Assembly (NCBI GenBank): GCA_949482135.1
Contig: CASYFC010000007.1
Coordinates: 36,922 to 100,921 of the forward strand
Length of the DNA stretch: 64,000 nt
Direction: 5' to 3'
DNA from: an uncultured Clostridia bacterium
GTDB taxonomy: Bacteria > Bacillota > Clostridia > TANB77 > CAG-508
Under the pieces are notes generated by a model. The model had not been told where the DNA came from. It saw only the letters and a program-made list of their open reading frames with translations, and made no database searches. Positions 26,104 through 35,522 of this stretch are shown one piece after another. The position numbers and the translations under genes were made by a program. Each line of letters starts with the position of its first letter. Within the stretch, counting starts at the first letter, position 1.

Positions 26104-26454
26104 ATGGCAAGAGTAAAAACAGCAAGAACAACAAGAGCAAGACATAAAAAAGTATTAAAACTAGCAAAAGGATACTATGGTGCAAAACACTACAGATACA
26201 GAAATGCTAAACAAGCAGTTATGAAATCTGGAATGTATGCATATGTAGGAAGAAAAGATAAAAAATCTGATTTTAGAAAATTATGGATAGCAAGAATTAA
26301 TGCAGCAGCAAGAATGAACGGATTAACATATAGCAGAATGATAGCTGGATTAAAAAAAGCTAACGTAACAATAAACAGAAAAATGTTAGCTGAAATCGCT
26401 GTTTCAGATAGCAAAGCATTTGCTGAATTAGCTGAAATTGCAAAAAAAGCTTAA
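26104..26454 (+). CDS. rplT: 50S ribosomal protein L20
   Basis: 116 residues beginning [20 protein letters not shown] with [17 protein letters not shown] and the C-terminal globular domain. It is an early-assembly protein that binds 23S rRNA and, in Firmicutes, the infC leader, repressing its own operon. Last gene of infC-rpmI-rplT. Confidence 0.97.
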   Translation: MARVKTARTTRARHKKVLKLAKGYYGAKHYRYRNAKQAVMKSGMYAYVGRKDKKSDFRKLWIARINAAARMNGLTYSRMIAGLKKANVTINRKMLAEIAVSDSKAFAELAEIAKKA

Positions 26455-26476
26455 TTTAATTATAAAGTGTAAAAGG

Positions 26477-26503
26477 AGAATATGGTAAACATATTCTTTT
26501 TTT
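26477..26503 (+). terminator. Terminator of the infC operon
   Basis: Stem AGAATATG (26477-26484) with CATATTCT (26490-26497), then a T-run. Confidence 0.85.
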
Positions 26504-26562
26504 ATTTAGTAAAATTTGTATTTTGTAATTATCATATCGTCCACTTTGGTTCTTGAAATATA

Positions 26563-26591
26563 AAACTCAACGTGCTATAATTCTATTAAAG
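26563..26591 (+). promoter_or_regulatory. Promoter of the 26691 membrane-protein gene
   Basis: TTGAAA (26563-26568), 17-nt spacer, TATAAT (26586-26591) with TGC giving an extended -10. Confidence 0.8.
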
Positions 26592-26690
26592 AATTATTTT
26601 ATATAAAGTTCCTTTATAAACTAGCAACGCTAGTTGTATTTATATATGTTACTATAAACCAAATAATTTTGGAAAGGAAAAGGTGAATGC

Positions 26691-27392
26691 ATGTTTTGGA
26701 TTAAACTAGTTTTTCTGCTGTTAACACTGGGGAGTATTTTGGCAAGTCGGATATTTTATGAAGACAAAAGAGGTTTTTCTCTTAAAAGCAATATTTTTGC
26801 GATAATTGCAGGAATATTTGGAATTACATTTTGTATAATGGTAGCTAATACTCATTGGAATGTAATGCTTATTCCTAAAATATTGTTTTTCATTGCTGCA
26901 TGTGTTTATGTTGTCTTTAAAGAGTGGGACGAAGAATGCGTTGAATCTTACATTGTTATTTTTATTGCAGTAGTTGCATTTATTATTACAGGAATTATAT
27001 ATATATGCAACATGGAAGAAGCTAGTGATCCAGGTGTTGTTACAACATCACGGAATATATTGTGTGCGAAGGATGGATCTATTGTTACTGGAAGTTTTTC
27101 AGGAAGTATTATATATATGCATGGTTCTTCATCTGAAAAGTCTGTGTACAAATATTATTATCAGCAAGAAGATGGTGGAATTAAATTAGATTCTGTCTCT
27201 GCTGATGATACAACAATATATATCCTTAAGGATGGTGAACAACCTCATATTGAAACGGTAGTTACAACCTCGTACTATTTGAATTACAATAATAATCCAG
27301 CAACTCGTTGCATGGAAAGTGCGGAAGTATCATACAAGTTATATGTACCTGAAGGGGCAATAACAAATGTATATGAGTTTGATGCCGAATAA
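26691..27392 (+). CDS. Membrane protein of unknown function
   Basis: 233 residues. Four hydrophobic helices lie in the first 110 residues (starting IKLVFLLLTLGSILASRIF), followed by an extracytoplasmic beta-rich domain of about 120 residues with short repeats of Gly/Ser/Tyr strands. It has its own promoter and terminator, and codons (CGG, CTG, GGG) unlike its neighbours, so it looks like an inserted single-gene cassette between rplT and leuS. No family is recognised. SD GGAAAGG is modest. Confidence 0.7.
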   Translation: MFWIKLVFLLLTLGSILASRIFYEDKRGFSLKSNIFAIIAGIFGITFCIMVANTHWNVMLIPKILFFIAACVYVVFKEWDEECVESYIVIFIAVVAFIITGIIYICNMEEASDPGVVTTSRNILCAKDGSIVTGSFSGSIIYMHGSSSEKSVYKYYYQQEDGGIKLDSVSADDTTIYILKDGEQPHIETVVTTSYYLNYNNNPATRCMESAEVSYKLYVPEGAITNVYEFDAE

Positions 27393-27394
27393 AA

Positions 27395-27440
27395 AGAAGG
27401 GAGGGCGCAAGTAATTTGCGCTCTCGCTTCTTTTATTATA
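27395..27440 (+). terminator. Terminator of the 26691 gene
   Basis: 15-bp stem pairing GAAGGGAGGGCGCAA with TTGCGCTCTCGCTTC (one mismatch, one G-U), then TTTTATT. It is far more GC-rich than core terminators. Confidence 0.85.
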
Positions 27441-27523
27441 AAAAAACTCTATAAAACTTGAAAAAACTGAATTATTGATATATAATATTTTACATTGAAA
27501 CTAAAATAAAGGGAGAGAAAGCT

Positions 27524-30013
27524 ATGGGATATAATTTTAAAGAAGTAGAACAAAAATGGCAATCAAAATGGTACAAAGAAGGTACATTTAATGCAAAACA
27601 AGATTTTTCAAATAAGAAAAAATGGTATGGATTAATAGAATTCCCATATCCATCAGGTCAAGGATTACATGTTGGTCATCCAAGAAGCTATACTGCATTA
27701 GATATTATTGCAAGAAAGAAAAGAATGGAAGGATATAATGTTTTATATCCAATTGGTTTTGATGCTTTCGGACTCCCTGCTGAAAATTATGCAATAAAAA
27801 ATCATGTTCATCCAAAAATAACAACAGAAAACAATATTAATCATTTTAGAGAACAATTAAAGTCTTTAGGTTTTTCTTTTGATTGGTCAAGAGAAGTAAA
27901 TACAACAGATTCAGATTATTATAAATGGACACAATGGATATTTATTCAATTATACAAAAAAGGCTTAGCTTATAAAGCTACAATGCCAATTAACTTTTGT
28001 ACAGGATGTAAAGTTGGGTTAGCAAATGAAGAAGTTGTAAATGGTGTTTGCGAAAGATGTGGAAGTCCAGTTGTACAAAAAGAAAAATCACAATGGATGC
28101 TTAAAATAACAGAATATGCACAAAGATTAATTGATGATTTACATGATATAGATTTCCTAGATAAAATAAAAGCTCAACAAATAAATTGGATTGGTAGAAG
28201 TGAAGGGGCTGAAGTTAATTTTAAAATAGAAGGAACTGATGACACTTTACTAATTTATACAACAAGACCAGATACAATTTTTGGAGCAACATATATGGTT
28301 GTAGCTCCTGAGCATGAATTGATAAAAAAATATGCAGATAGAATTACAAATTTAGATGAGGTAAATGAATATAAAGAAAAAGCTACTTTAAAATCAGATT
28401 TTGAAAGAGCTGAACTTAACAAAGAAAAAACAGGTGTTGAAGTAAAGGGAATTAAAGCAATAAATCCTTTAACAAATGAAGCTATTCCAATTTGGATTTC
28501 TGATTATGTTTTAATTACTTATGGAACTGGAGCTATTATGGCTGTTCCTGCTCATGATGATAGGGATTTTGAATTTGCTAAGAAATTTAATTTACCTATA
28601 AAACCAGTTATAATGCCTAAAGGTGAGACAAAAACAGATAGATTACAAAATGAATTAGAAGCAAAATTTGATTATTTAATGAATACAGATAATTCACATA
28701 CTTATATGAAAGAAGCATTTACAGATGTTGATAATGGAATTGCTGTAAATTCAGAATTCTTAGATGGTTTAGAATCTAAAGAAGCAATTAAAAAGGCAAT
28801 TCAATATATAGAAGAAAATAAATTAGGTGAGAAAAAAGTAAATTATAAATTACGTGATTGGGTATTCTCTCGTCAGAGATATTGGGGAGAACCAATACCT
28901 ATGGTGTATTGTGAAGATTGTGGATGGAATCCGATTCCAGAAGCAGAATTACCTTTAGTGCTTCCTGATATAGAGGATTATGAACCAGGAGAAAATGGTG
29001 AATCACCACTAGCAAAACAAATAGAATGGATAAAAACTAAATGCCCATGCTGTGGTAAAGATGCTAGAAGAGAAACAGATACAATGCCACAATGGGCAGG
29101 TTCTTCATGGTATTTCTTGAGATATATGGATCCACATAATAATGAGGCATTGGCTTCAAAAGAAGCTTTAGAATACTGGTCACCAATTGATTGGTATAAT
29201 GGTGGAATGGAACATACAACACTTCACCTATTATATTCAAGATTTTGGCATAAATTCTTATATGATATAGGAGTTGTTCCAACTAAAGAACCTTATCAAA
29301 AAAGAACTTCTCATGGTATGATTTTAGGTGGAAATGGAGAAAAAATGTCTAAATCTAAAGGAAATGTTATTAATCCTGATGATATAGTTGCAGAATTCGG
29401 TGCAGATACATTTAGAGTTTATGAAATGTTTATGGGACCATTTGATCAAACAGCTCCATGGTCTATGGAATCTATTCGTGGTTGTGGAAAATTCTTAGAT
29501 AGAGTATGGAATATGAAGGATATTTTAGTAGATGGAGAAGAATATTCTAAAGAACATGAAAAAATGATGCACAAAGCGATTAAAAAAGTAACTTCAGATA
29601 TTGAAGAAATGAAATTTAATACATCTGTTGCAGAATTCATGAAAATGACAAATGAGTTTTATAAAGATAAAAAGATAAATAAAGCAGAATATAAAACATT
29701 TTTACAATTATTAAATCCATTTGCACCACATATGACAGAAGAATTATTTAGTGTTTTAGGTGAAGAGAAAACTATTAATGAAACACCTTGGCCATCATAT
29801 GAGGAAACTAAAACTATAGATGATGAGATTGAAATTCCAGTTCAAGTTAATGGAAAAGTAAAAGCTGTTGTTGTAGCACCAAAAGATGCATCTCAAGAAG
29901 ATGTTAAAGCAATTGTTGATAACAATGAAACTGTTCAAAATGCTATTAATGGAAAAAATATTGTAAAAGAAATATATGTAAAAGGTAAAATTTATAATAT
30001 TGTAATTAAATAA
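27524..30013 (+). CDS. leuS: Leucyl-tRNA synthetase
   Basis: Class I enzyme of 829 residues that charges tRNA-Leu. The HIGH region is [17 protein letters not shown] (about 40-56). The CP1 editing domain has [16 protein letters not shown] and [19 protein letters not shown]. The KMSKS loop is [18 protein letters not shown] (about 605). An anticodon-binding domain and C-terminal domain complete it. A CxxC zinc-like pair occurs in the insertion (TGCKVG...CERCG). Length is normal. No T-box is visible upstream. Confidence 0.97.
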   Translation: MGYNFKEVEQKWQSKWYKEGTFNAKQDFSNKKKWYGLIEFPYPSGQGLHVGHPRSYTALDIIARKKRMEGYNVLYPIGFDAFGLPAENYAIKNHVHPKITTENNINHFREQLKSLGFSFDWSREVNTTDSDYYKWTQWIFIQLYKKGLAYKATMPINFCTGCKVGLANEEVVNGVCERCGSPVVQKEKSQWMLKITEYAQRLIDDLHDIDFLDKIKAQQINWIGRSEGAEVNFKIEGTDDTLLIYTTRPDTIFGATYMVVAPEHELIKKYADRITNLDEVNEYKEKATLKSDFERAELNKEKTGVEVKGIKAINPLTNEAIPIWISDYVLITYGTGAIMAVPAHDDRDFEFAKKFNLPIKPVIMPKGETKTDRLQNELEAKFDYLMNTDNSHTYMKEAFTDVDNGIAVNSEFLDGLESKEAIKKAIQYIEENKLGEKKVNYKLRDWVFSRQRYWGEPIPMVYCEDCGWNPIPEAELPLVLPDIEDYEPGENGESPLAKQIEWIKTKCPCCGKDARRETDTMPQWAGSSWYFLRYMDPHNNEALASKEALEYWSPIDWYNGGMEHTTLHLLYSRFWHKFLYDIGVVPTKEPYQKRTSHGMILGGNGEKMSKSKGNVINPDDIVAEFGADTFRVYEMFMGPFDQTAPWSMESIRGCGKFLDRVWNMKDILVDGEEYSKEHEKMMHKAIKKVTSDIEEMKFNTSVAEFMKMTNEFYKDKKINKAEYKTFLQLLNPFAPHMTEELFSVLGEEKTINETPWPSYEETKTIDDEIEIPVQVNGKVKAVVVAPKDASQEDVKAIVDNNETVQNAINGKNIVKEIYVKGKIYNIVIK

Positions 30014-30019
30014 TTAGCA

Positions 30020-30055
30020 AAAGAATCTATTTCTCCGAAAATAGATTCTTTTTGT
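30020..30055 (+). terminator. Terminator of leuS
   Basis: Stem AAAGAATCTATTT (30020-30032) with AAATAGATTCTTT (30039-30051), then T. Confidence 0.85.
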
Positions 30056-30069
30056 ATGTTTACATAATG

Positions 30070-30098
30070 TTGACTTTTGAGATACTTTATTATATAAT
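30070..30098 (+). promoter_or_regulatory. Strong promoter of the radical SAM/peptide unit
   Basis: TTGACT (30070-30075), 17-nt spacer, TATAAT (30093-30098). It leaves a 5' UTR of about 110 nt in which I see no clear structure. Confidence 0.8.
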
Positions 30099-30216
30099 AT
30101 TTGATAGTTAAATTTTATATTATATCCAATAAGAATAATCTAGGATAATTTATAGTTTTTATTTTGGCACTTATGTAACAAATTAATGGTTTATTCAATT
30201 AAAAAGGAGAGAGATT

Positions 30217-31107
30217 ATGGTTAGAGACTTTACAATTGGAAGAAGTGATTTTTCTGTTACAGTATATGTACCATGGAACTGTACAAATAACTGCAAATTT
30301 TGTTCTTCAAAAAAAGATTATGAAAGAATTAAAAGTAATTTTGAAAGACTGAAGGAAAGTTTGCGGTTAATACGGGATTCGTTTTTACCAATAGTTGTTT
30401 TTACAGGAGGAGAGCCAAGTTCAGATATTGATAAACTGCGGGAACTGCTTAAGATTGTTGACAATAAAATAGTTTATATCAATACAAGTTTGCCAAAGAG
30501 AAATTGCAGAGAATTTATAGAGATTGTGAATTCTACAGAATGTATTAGAAGCATTAGTATTTCTCGGCATTGTCATACGTTTGAGCAGGACTCTGAGATT
30601 CTGTATCAAATTGCAGAAGATGAGGTAATTGCAACAATCAAAAAGCCAGTAAGAATTAATGTTGTAGCTCAGAATGAAGATTCTTTTTCTGCAGACAGTT
30701 TGAGGAAATATGTTAGCAGATGGACAAGAATTGCGAAAATGAAAGGTGGACCGAATTCGCTACTCTTAAATCTTAGAGGTAACTATGTTACTCAAAGTAA
30801 AGCTGATCTTCATGAGATGACTGATAGTAAAGAAATTAACGTTTTGGCAAGCAATTATTACTATCAATCTCATAGTTTTTGCAATGTTTGTGACACATGT
30901 ACTTTTATCAAATTTGATGAAAATCGTCAGGAAGAACTGGTAATAAATTATCACCGTGGAGTAATGACGACAGCAATTAGATTTGCAGACATTGTAGAAA
31001 TTAATGACCTGATTATATTTCAAAATGGAGATATATGTTATGATTGGGATGGCAAGAATGAAAATATATCGACATTTTTGAATATGATAAACCCCAAAAA
31101 ACAATAA
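30217..31107 (+). CDS. Radical SAM enzyme, putative peptide maturase
   Basis: 296 residues. The [4Fe-4S]-SAM motif is CTNNCKFC (Cys22, Cys26, Cys29), with the GGE motif in VFTGGEP at 64-66, so it should cleave SAM to the deoxyadenosyl radical. A second Cys group, C222NVC225DTC228 with C274, could hold an auxiliary cluster. The C-terminal EINDLIIFQNGDICYDWDG block is conserved-looking, but I cannot name its subfamily. A 72-residue Cys/Gly-repeat peptide gene follows 13 nt downstream, so the enzyme probably modifies that peptide. Codons (CGG, CTG) differ from the core. Start ATG 30217 has SD GGAGAGAG. Confidence 0.85.
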   Translation: MVRDFTIGRSDFSVTVYVPWNCTNNCKFCSSKKDYERIKSNFERLKESLRLIRDSFLPIVVFTGGEPSSDIDKLRELLKIVDNKIVYINTSLPKRNCREFIEIVNSTECIRSISISRHCHTFEQDSEILYQIAEDEVIATIKKPVRINVVAQNEDSFSADSLRKYVSRWTRIAKMKGGPNSLLLNLRGNYVTQSKADLHEMTDSKEINVLASNYYYQSHSFCNVCDTCTFIKFDENRQEELVINYHRGVMTTAIRFADIVEINDLIIFQNGDICYDWDGKNENISTFLNMINPKKQ

Positions 31108-31120
31108 GGAGGTAAACATT

Positions 31121-31339
31121 ATGTCATGTGGTGGTTCCCCGGAATTGAGGATTCCAATTAGCTCAGGAGGTTGTGGTAGTTCAACTAGGTATTTGTATGT
31201 TTCTGAACGCAGTAGAGGATGCGGAGGAAGCGAAACGATTTTTTCTGTGGATTCTGGAGGATGCGGAGGAAGGGTTCCTGCATCGAACAACGATATCAGA
31301 CGGGCTTTTGAGAATCAGAGAAGAAACCGTGAATGGTAA
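31121..31339 (+). CDS. CGG-repeat peptide, putative RiPP precursor
   Basis: 72 residues with four evenly spaced Cys-Gly motifs: SCGGS (Cys3), GGCGSS (Cys18), GCGGS (Cys34) and GGCGGR (Cys48), at intervals of 15, 16 and 14. A charged Asn/Arg-rich C-terminus (DIRRAFENQRRNREW) follows. There is no signal peptide. SD AAGGAGG lies just before ATG 31121. Its position directly after a radical SAM enzyme, under the same promoter and terminator, suggests a substrate for Cys-based modification such as thioether formation. No protease or exporter gene is adjacent. Confidence 0.75.
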   Translation: MSCGGSPELRIPISSGGCGSSTRYLYVSERSRGCGGSETIFSVDSGGCGGRVPASNNDIRRAFENQRRNREW

Positions 31340-31367
31340 GCAAAGAAAATAAAAACTGAATATTGGG

Positions 31368-31395
31368 AAGAGAGCGCTATAGTTAGCGCTCTTTT
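31368..31395 (+). terminator. Terminator of the radical SAM/peptide unit
   Basis: Stem AGAGCGCTA (31370-31378) with TAGCGCTCT (31383-31391), then TTT. Confidence 0.85.
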
Positions 31396-31406
31396 CCATT
31401 TTATAT

Positions 31407-31982
31407 TTAATACTTTAAATTTGCTATTTGCTTTGCTAGTGTTTCATAGTTTGGTTTATATTTTTTTAACATATCATAAAAACTTTTTGTATGATTTTTG
31501 AATTTTAGATGACAGAACTCATGGAATATAATATATTCGATAATATCTTTTGAATATCTAACTATATAAGGATTTATAGTGAATACTTGCAAGTCTTTAT
31601 TACATGTTGCTAAAGCTCCTGAAATTTTTTTTATTTCATAATCTTCTGGAGCAAAATCGAATTCATGCCTTGCTTTTTCCATAATGTTTTCAATTTCATT
31701 TTCTGCAATTTTTATATACATTTTTAATAAAATTATATTTATTAATTCTTGATTATCTTTTTTTCTATAGGTAATAGGTAGATGAATATTTATACAATTT
31801 TTTTCTAAGTTTAATTCTGGTGAATTTATTCTTAAATAATAGATATTTACAGAATAATTTAAACCAAATATTTTTGCAAATTTTGGTTGTAAAGTTTCAT
31901 CTTTTCCAAATAAAAAGTTATCATTACTTAATTCCATTTTTTCCTTTGTATTAGCTGATTTTACTAGTTTTAAAATATTCAT
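31407..31982 (-). CDS. YgjP-type (DUF45) zinc metallopeptidase
   Basis: 191 residues, cytoplasmic. The zinc site is IIFHEFCHLKFKNHTKSFY near residue 150: HExxH with a third His eight residues later and the family-typical NHT.SFY. This is the M48-like YgjP/DUF45 (SprT-related) family, often of unknown substrate and sometimes found beside restriction systems. It has its own promoter flanked by GTTCG/CGAAC repeats. Codons are those of the core. Confidence 0.85.
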   Translation of the reverse strand: MNILKLVKSANTKEKMELSNDNFLFGKDETLQPKFAKIFGLNYSVNIYYLRINSPELNLEKNCINIHLPITYRKKDNQELINIILLKMYIKIAENEIENIMEKARHEFDFAPEDYEIKKISGALATCNKDLQVFTINPYIVRYSKDIIEYIIFHEFCHLKFKNHTKSFYDMLKKYKPNYETLAKQIANLKY

Positions 31983-32005
31983 TCTTATATCCTCCTACAA
32001 AATAA

Positions 32006-32096
32006 ATGTTCGCAAATGTTTGTTTGTTTTATTTTACATTTATGAATATTAAATGTCAATACTTTTTTCGAAAAAATGTTCGGTGTTTTTGCGAAC
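32006..32096 (-). promoter_or_regulatory. Promoter of the metallopeptidase with GTTCG/CGAAC repeats
   Basis: Minus strand: TTGACA (32054-32059), 17-nt spacer, TAAAAT (32031-32036). Related half-sites occur on both sides: GTTCGCAAATGTTTG near 32009-32023, TTCGAA (32068-32073), GTTCG (32079-32083) and CGAAC (32092-32096). These look like operator half-sites; the regulator is unknown. Confidence 0.6.
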
Positions 32097-32129
32097 GCTT
32101 TTGTCTGTAAGAAAAAAATTTTTGATAAT

Positions 32130-32156
32130 AAAAAAAGAGGGGCGAAGACGCCCCTC
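32130..32156 (-). terminator. Terminator of the 32243-33475 secreted-protein gene
   Basis: GC-rich stem GAGGGGCG (32137-32144) with CGCCCCTC (32149-32156), followed on the minus strand by seven T. Confidence 0.85.
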
Positions 32157-32242
32157 CCGATGAGTTTTAGAAGATTTTGGATATTGACTATTGGGATTTG
32201 TCAGATATAGCTTTTTCTTCTCAATCTATATAAAACTTTCTG

Positions 32243-33475
32243 TTAGGAAATTTTGATGGTTTTGCCATTAGCCAAAACCACAGTTGTGGTAAGCCCGACA
32301 TCGTTCGTTCTGAAACTGCTTGCTCCAGTACAAACACGTTTCATGCTTGTAGGAGAGGAAATGGTAGCCTTGTAGACTCTTCCGTTCCTGATATAGCAGA
32401 ATGTTGTTTCAGAGATGAAGCCGAATGCAGAAACCGTGTCGTTAACCTCTTTACCATCCAAGGTCAGTACACCATTTGTGAGTGTCAAAGTATGACTCTC
32501 AACAGTATTTTTGATGTACAAGGTTGCATAGGTATCCTTGGTTACCACGTACGTTTTGCTAGCCACCCACTTATCAGAAGAGGTGAGCTGTTTGATAGAA
32601 TAGGTCTCATTTTCAGATACAATCTGGCTGATGAATCCATTCTCGTCTGTTTTATACGTTTTGAACGCACTTCCGAGAGAGACTTTCTCAGCAAAGTACC
32701 AGTTGCCGAACTTGAAGCGATACAGAGTACCGTTGGTCTCATAGAGATACACGTTATAATCAGGGTCGATACCCATGAATTTTACACCCTTCAAGATGTC
32801 GGAGAGACGAACACCATCAGTAACATTCAGAATGTGCTTACCATTTGGGCTGAGGATGATACTTACCTTGAGGGTATTACCCTGATAGGCATCATATACC
32901 ATTTCTTCAGCAGAGTTGGTATACACTTCCACTCTGTTGTTCTTATTGGTGTTGTTAGGAAGGTTCGGTTGGTTGTCTGTGTTGTTGTCCGTGTCAGAAA
33001 CATCTTTCCAGTCGGAAAGAGATTTTGTGCCGGAAGAAGTTTTGACGCTTACTGCTAAATCATCAGAGTTGTAGCAAAGCTCAATAGCTCCGGAATTGAG
33101 AACGGTGATTACTTTGTTGTTACCGCCGATTCCCAGCAGTTCTCCTTTGCTGGTAATTGCATAGAATACACCTTCGGTGTTGAAGCCATTGTACCGATAC
33201 CCGGATCCTGCCGAAGAACTGGTTACAACAGTACCATTACTGAAGGAAACTGTATTCCCACTGCTGTAGAAGGTACGTTTTGCAACGTAGGAATCCTTCA
33301 AGCTGTTGTAGTAAAAGTACTTGTAGACAGTTCGATTGCTTGCCGCATCATCGTATGTGTAGCCATATGGCGGATCATTCGTATTAGCGGCGAAAGCTGT
33401 GGTAGTGCAACCGAGGATGCAGGTCATGACCAGCACCAGTGTGAGGAATTTGCTAATGATCGAAGTTTTTTTCAT
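32243..33475 (-). CDS. Secreted beta-rich protein, 410 aa
   Basis: A signal peptide (about 1-29, LTLVLVMTCILGCTTTAFA) is followed by an extracellular protein made of short beta-strand repeats such as NGTLYRFKFGNWYFAEKV and NGRVYKATISSPTSM, with an Asn/Asp-rich linker near residue 165-185. No cell-wall anchor or catalytic motif is visible. A propeller or solenoid binding protein is a guess. Clearly higher GC and mixed Arg codons set it apart from the flanking genes, marking it as an inserted cassette with its own promoter and terminator. Confidence 0.8.
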   Translation of the reverse strand: MKKTSIISKFLTLVLVMTCILGCTTTAFAANTNDPPYGYTYDDAASNRTVYKYFYYNSLKDSYVAKRTFYSSGNTVSFSNGTVVTSSSAGSGYRYNGFNTEGVFYAITSKGELLGIGGNNKVITVLNSGAIELCYNSDDLAVSVKTSSGTKSLSDWKDVSDTDNNTDNQPNLPNNTNKNNRVEVYTNSAEEMVYDAYQGNTLKVSIILSPNGKHILNVTDGVRLSDILKGVKFMGIDPDYNVYLYETNGTLYRFKFGNWYFAEKVSLGSAFKTYKTDENGFISQIVSENETYSIKQLTSSDKWVASKTYVVTKDTYATLYIKNTVESHTLTLTNGVLTLDGKEVNDTVSAFGFISETTFCYIRNGRVYKATISSPTSMKRVCTGASSFRTNDVGLTTTVVLANGKTIKIS

Positions 33476-33580
33476 AATGTTATACTCCCTTCATACTGTC
33501 AAATCTTCAAAACCCATCTTGTTGTTCAACTAGTGAATGGAAAACCACCCAAAATGTTGAACGCCAAATCCCATATGTTT

Positions 33581-33609
33581 ATTATATCATTTGCATAGTG
33601 TTTTATCAA
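33581..33609 (-). promoter_or_regulatory. Promoter of the 410-residue secreted-protein gene
   Basis: Minus strand: TTGATA (33604-33609), 17-nt spacer, TATAAT (33581-33586), extended -10. It abuts the spoVAE stop codon. A GTTCAAC/GTTGAAC hairpin lies in the 5' UTR (about 33525-33562). Confidence 0.75.
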
Positions 33610-33614
33610 GTATA

Positions 33615-33989
33615 CTATTGTTTCTTGATTTTTGGTTTTGAAATAAGAGATGCTATATATCCGAAGAAAATGGCAGCAGAAATTCCACCAGCAGCTGCTT
33701 TAATACCGCCTGTAAAAGCACCAATTACACCATTTGTAGAGACTTCAGATATAACACCTTTGGATAAAAGATTTCCAAAGCCAGTAAGTGGAACTGTTGC
33801 ACCACAACCTGCAAAATCGATTAAATACTTATATATTCCTAAACCACCTAAAATTGCCCCTAAAGTAACATATGCAACTAAAATACGAGCTGGAGTAAGT
33901 TTAGTTTTATCAATTAATATCTGTCCAATTACACAAATTATGCCTCCAACACAAAAAGCTTTTAAAAGCATCATCCAATCAATATTCAT
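33615..33989 (-). CDS. spoVAE: Stage V sporulation protein AE
   Basis: 124 residues with about four membrane helices: FCVGGIICVIGQILIDKTKL, AGCGATVPLTGFGNLLSKGV and FTGGIKAAAGGISAAIFFGY. SpoVAE is part of the SpoVA inner-membrane channel that moves Ca-dipicolinate into the forespore and releases it at germination. It is paralogous to SpoVAC and last of the spoVAC-AD-AE operon. Confidence 0.93.
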   Translation of the reverse strand: MNIDWMMLLKAFCVGGIICVIGQILIDKTKLTPARILVAYVTLGAILGGLGIYKYLIDFAGCGATVPLTGFGNLLSKGVISEVSTNGVIGAFTGGIKAAAGGISAAIFFGYIASLISKPKIKKQ

Positions 33990-34002
33990 ATAAAGCTCCT
34001 TT

Positions 34003-35016
34003 CTAAATTTCTATGCTTACAGCATGAGCAATTCCAGGTATTGATTCTCCTTGTTGAGAAGATGTAGAATTCATTAATGCACCTGTAGCCATTAATAGAA
34101 TTTTTTTATACTTTTTCTCTTGAAGTTGTTTATAAATATATCCAGAGAAAACACTTGCAATACATCCACATCCAGAACCGCCAGAATGCGTATCTTGAGC
34201 TTCTTTGTCAAAAATCATAACACCACAATCATTATAATTTGCTTTTATGTTATAACCTTTGCTTGAAGCTAAATCGATTAAGATATCTTTTCCAATATAT
34301 CCTAAGTCACCAGTAAAAATTGCGTCATAATAATTTGGAGAACGACCAGTATCTTGAAAATGTGTAACTAAAGTATCGAGTGCAGCGCCAGCCATTGCTG
34401 CGCCCATATTATTGGCATCTTTTATGCCCATATCTACAATTTTTCCAGGTGTATATGCAGTTATATATGGACCAGTACCATTTTTTGTTAAAACAGCACA
34501 TCCTGAACCTGTTACAGTCCACTGACTAGAAGGTGGTCTTTGATTTCCAAGTTCTAAAGGGAATCTAAATTGTTTTTCTGCACTACAAAAGTGGCTTGAA
34601 GCTCCACATAAAATGTTTGTAGCAAAATCGCCATCAATAAATGTAGAACCAACAAGTAACCCTTCAACAAAAGTAGAACAAGCTCCAAACATTCCTAAAA
34701 ATGGAATATTAATTTCTCTTAATCCAAATGATGAAGCAATACATTGATTTAATAAATCGCCTGCTAAACAAAAATCAATTTCTTGAGTAGCAAGTCCAGA
34801 TTTTGAAACAGCCATATTTGCAGTTTCTTTTATAATTTTGCTTTCAGCAGATTCCCAACTTTTTTCTCCCCAAAATTCATCTTCTAAGCATTGATCAAAA
34901 TATTGATGTAGGGGACCTTCTTTTTCTTTAGGGCCTACAATAGCTGCTGTAGAAGTTATATTTACTGGATTTGATAAAATATAACTTTGTTTTCCAACCT
35001 TTTTTATAGTAATCAC
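34003..35016 (-). CDS. spoVAD: Stage V sporulation protein AD
   Basis: 337 residues of the thiolase-like SpoVAD family, which binds dipicolinic acid. Motifs: PKEKEGPLHQYFD near 30, LGMFGACSTFVEGLLVGS with the thiolase-type Cys near 110, and the C-terminal GGSGCGCIASVFSGYI. It lies between spoVAC and spoVAE with gaps of 5 and 13 nt, the usual operon arrangement. Confidence 0.95.
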   Translation of the reverse strand: MITIKKVGKQSYILSNPVNITSTAAIVGPKEKEGPLHQYFDQCLEDEFWGEKSWESAESKIIKETANMAVSKSGLATQEIDFCLAGDLLNQCIASSFGLREINIPFLGMFGACSTFVEGLLVGSTFIDGDFATNILCGASSHFCSAEKQFRFPLELGNQRPPSSQWTVTGSGCAVLTKNGTGPYITAYTPGKIVDMGIKDANNMGAAMAGAALDTLVTHFQDTGRSPNYYDAIFTGDLGYIGKDILIDLASSKGYNIKANYNDCGVMIFDKEAQDTHSGGSGCGCIASVFSGYIYKQLQEKKYKKILLMATGALMNSTSSQQGESIPGIAHAVSIEI

Positions 35017-35021
35017 TCCTT

Positions 35022-35522
35022 TTATCCTAAATTAAAAATTAAATAAACAAATCCAACAATTATACTTGTAGATATTCCATAAACAAGTACAGGACCTGCT
35101 ACAGTAAACATTTTTGCGCCAACTCCCATAACATATCCTTCAGATTTGTATTCCATTGCAGGTGATACAATTGAGTTCGCAAAACCTGTTATAGGAATTA
35201 ATGAACCTGCACCTGCAAACTTTCCTATCTTATTGAAAACATTTAACGCGGTTAAAAATGCACTAGTAAAAACTAAAAGCATTGATACTACTGCATATGA
35301 ATTAGTTTCGTCAAGACCTCTAGAAACACATATTTCAAATATGATTTGTCCAAGTGTACAAATTAATCCTCCAACCCAAAAAGCGTTAATACAATTTTTT
35401 AAAATAGGTGAATTTGGAGTTTTATAATCTACATATTCTTGATAATCTTCTTTACTTTCAATTGGTTTAATAATAATCATCTCCTTTAAAATATTTAAGA
35501 ATTTATTTAATTGTTTAGACAT
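35022..35522 (-). CDS. spoVAC: Stage V sporulation protein AC
   Basis: 166 residues. After a cytoplasmic N-terminus there are about four helices with FWVGGLICTLGQIIFEICVS and AGAGSLIPITGFANSIVSPA, the SpoVAC/SpoVAE signature. SpoVAC is the mechanosensitive channel subunit of the SpoVA complex. First gene of the operon. A forespore sigma-G promoter is expected upstream, but I could not identify a convincing one. Confidence 0.93.
   Translation of the reverse strand: MSKQLNKFLNILKEMIIIKPIESKEDYQEYVDYKTPNSPILKNCINAFWVGGLICTLGQIIFEICVSRGLDETNSYAVVSMLLVFTSAFLTALNVFNKIGKFAGAGSLIPITGFANSIVSPAMEYKSEGYVMGVGAKMFTVAGPVLVYGISTSIIVGFVYLIFNLG

Noticed and set aside
30766-31290. Minus-strand open frame opposite the radical SAM gene and CGG peptide
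   Set aside because: Antisense of Gly/Cys repeats gives Pro/His repeats; it has no SD or promoter and overlaps two supported genes.
32492-33058. Plus-strand frame of 188 codons inside the secreted-protein gene
   Set aside because: The opposite frame has a signal peptide, SD, promoter and terminator; this one has none.
33598-33993. Plus-strand frame opposite spoVAE
   Set aside because: Shadow of a conserved sporulation gene in a complete spoVA operon.
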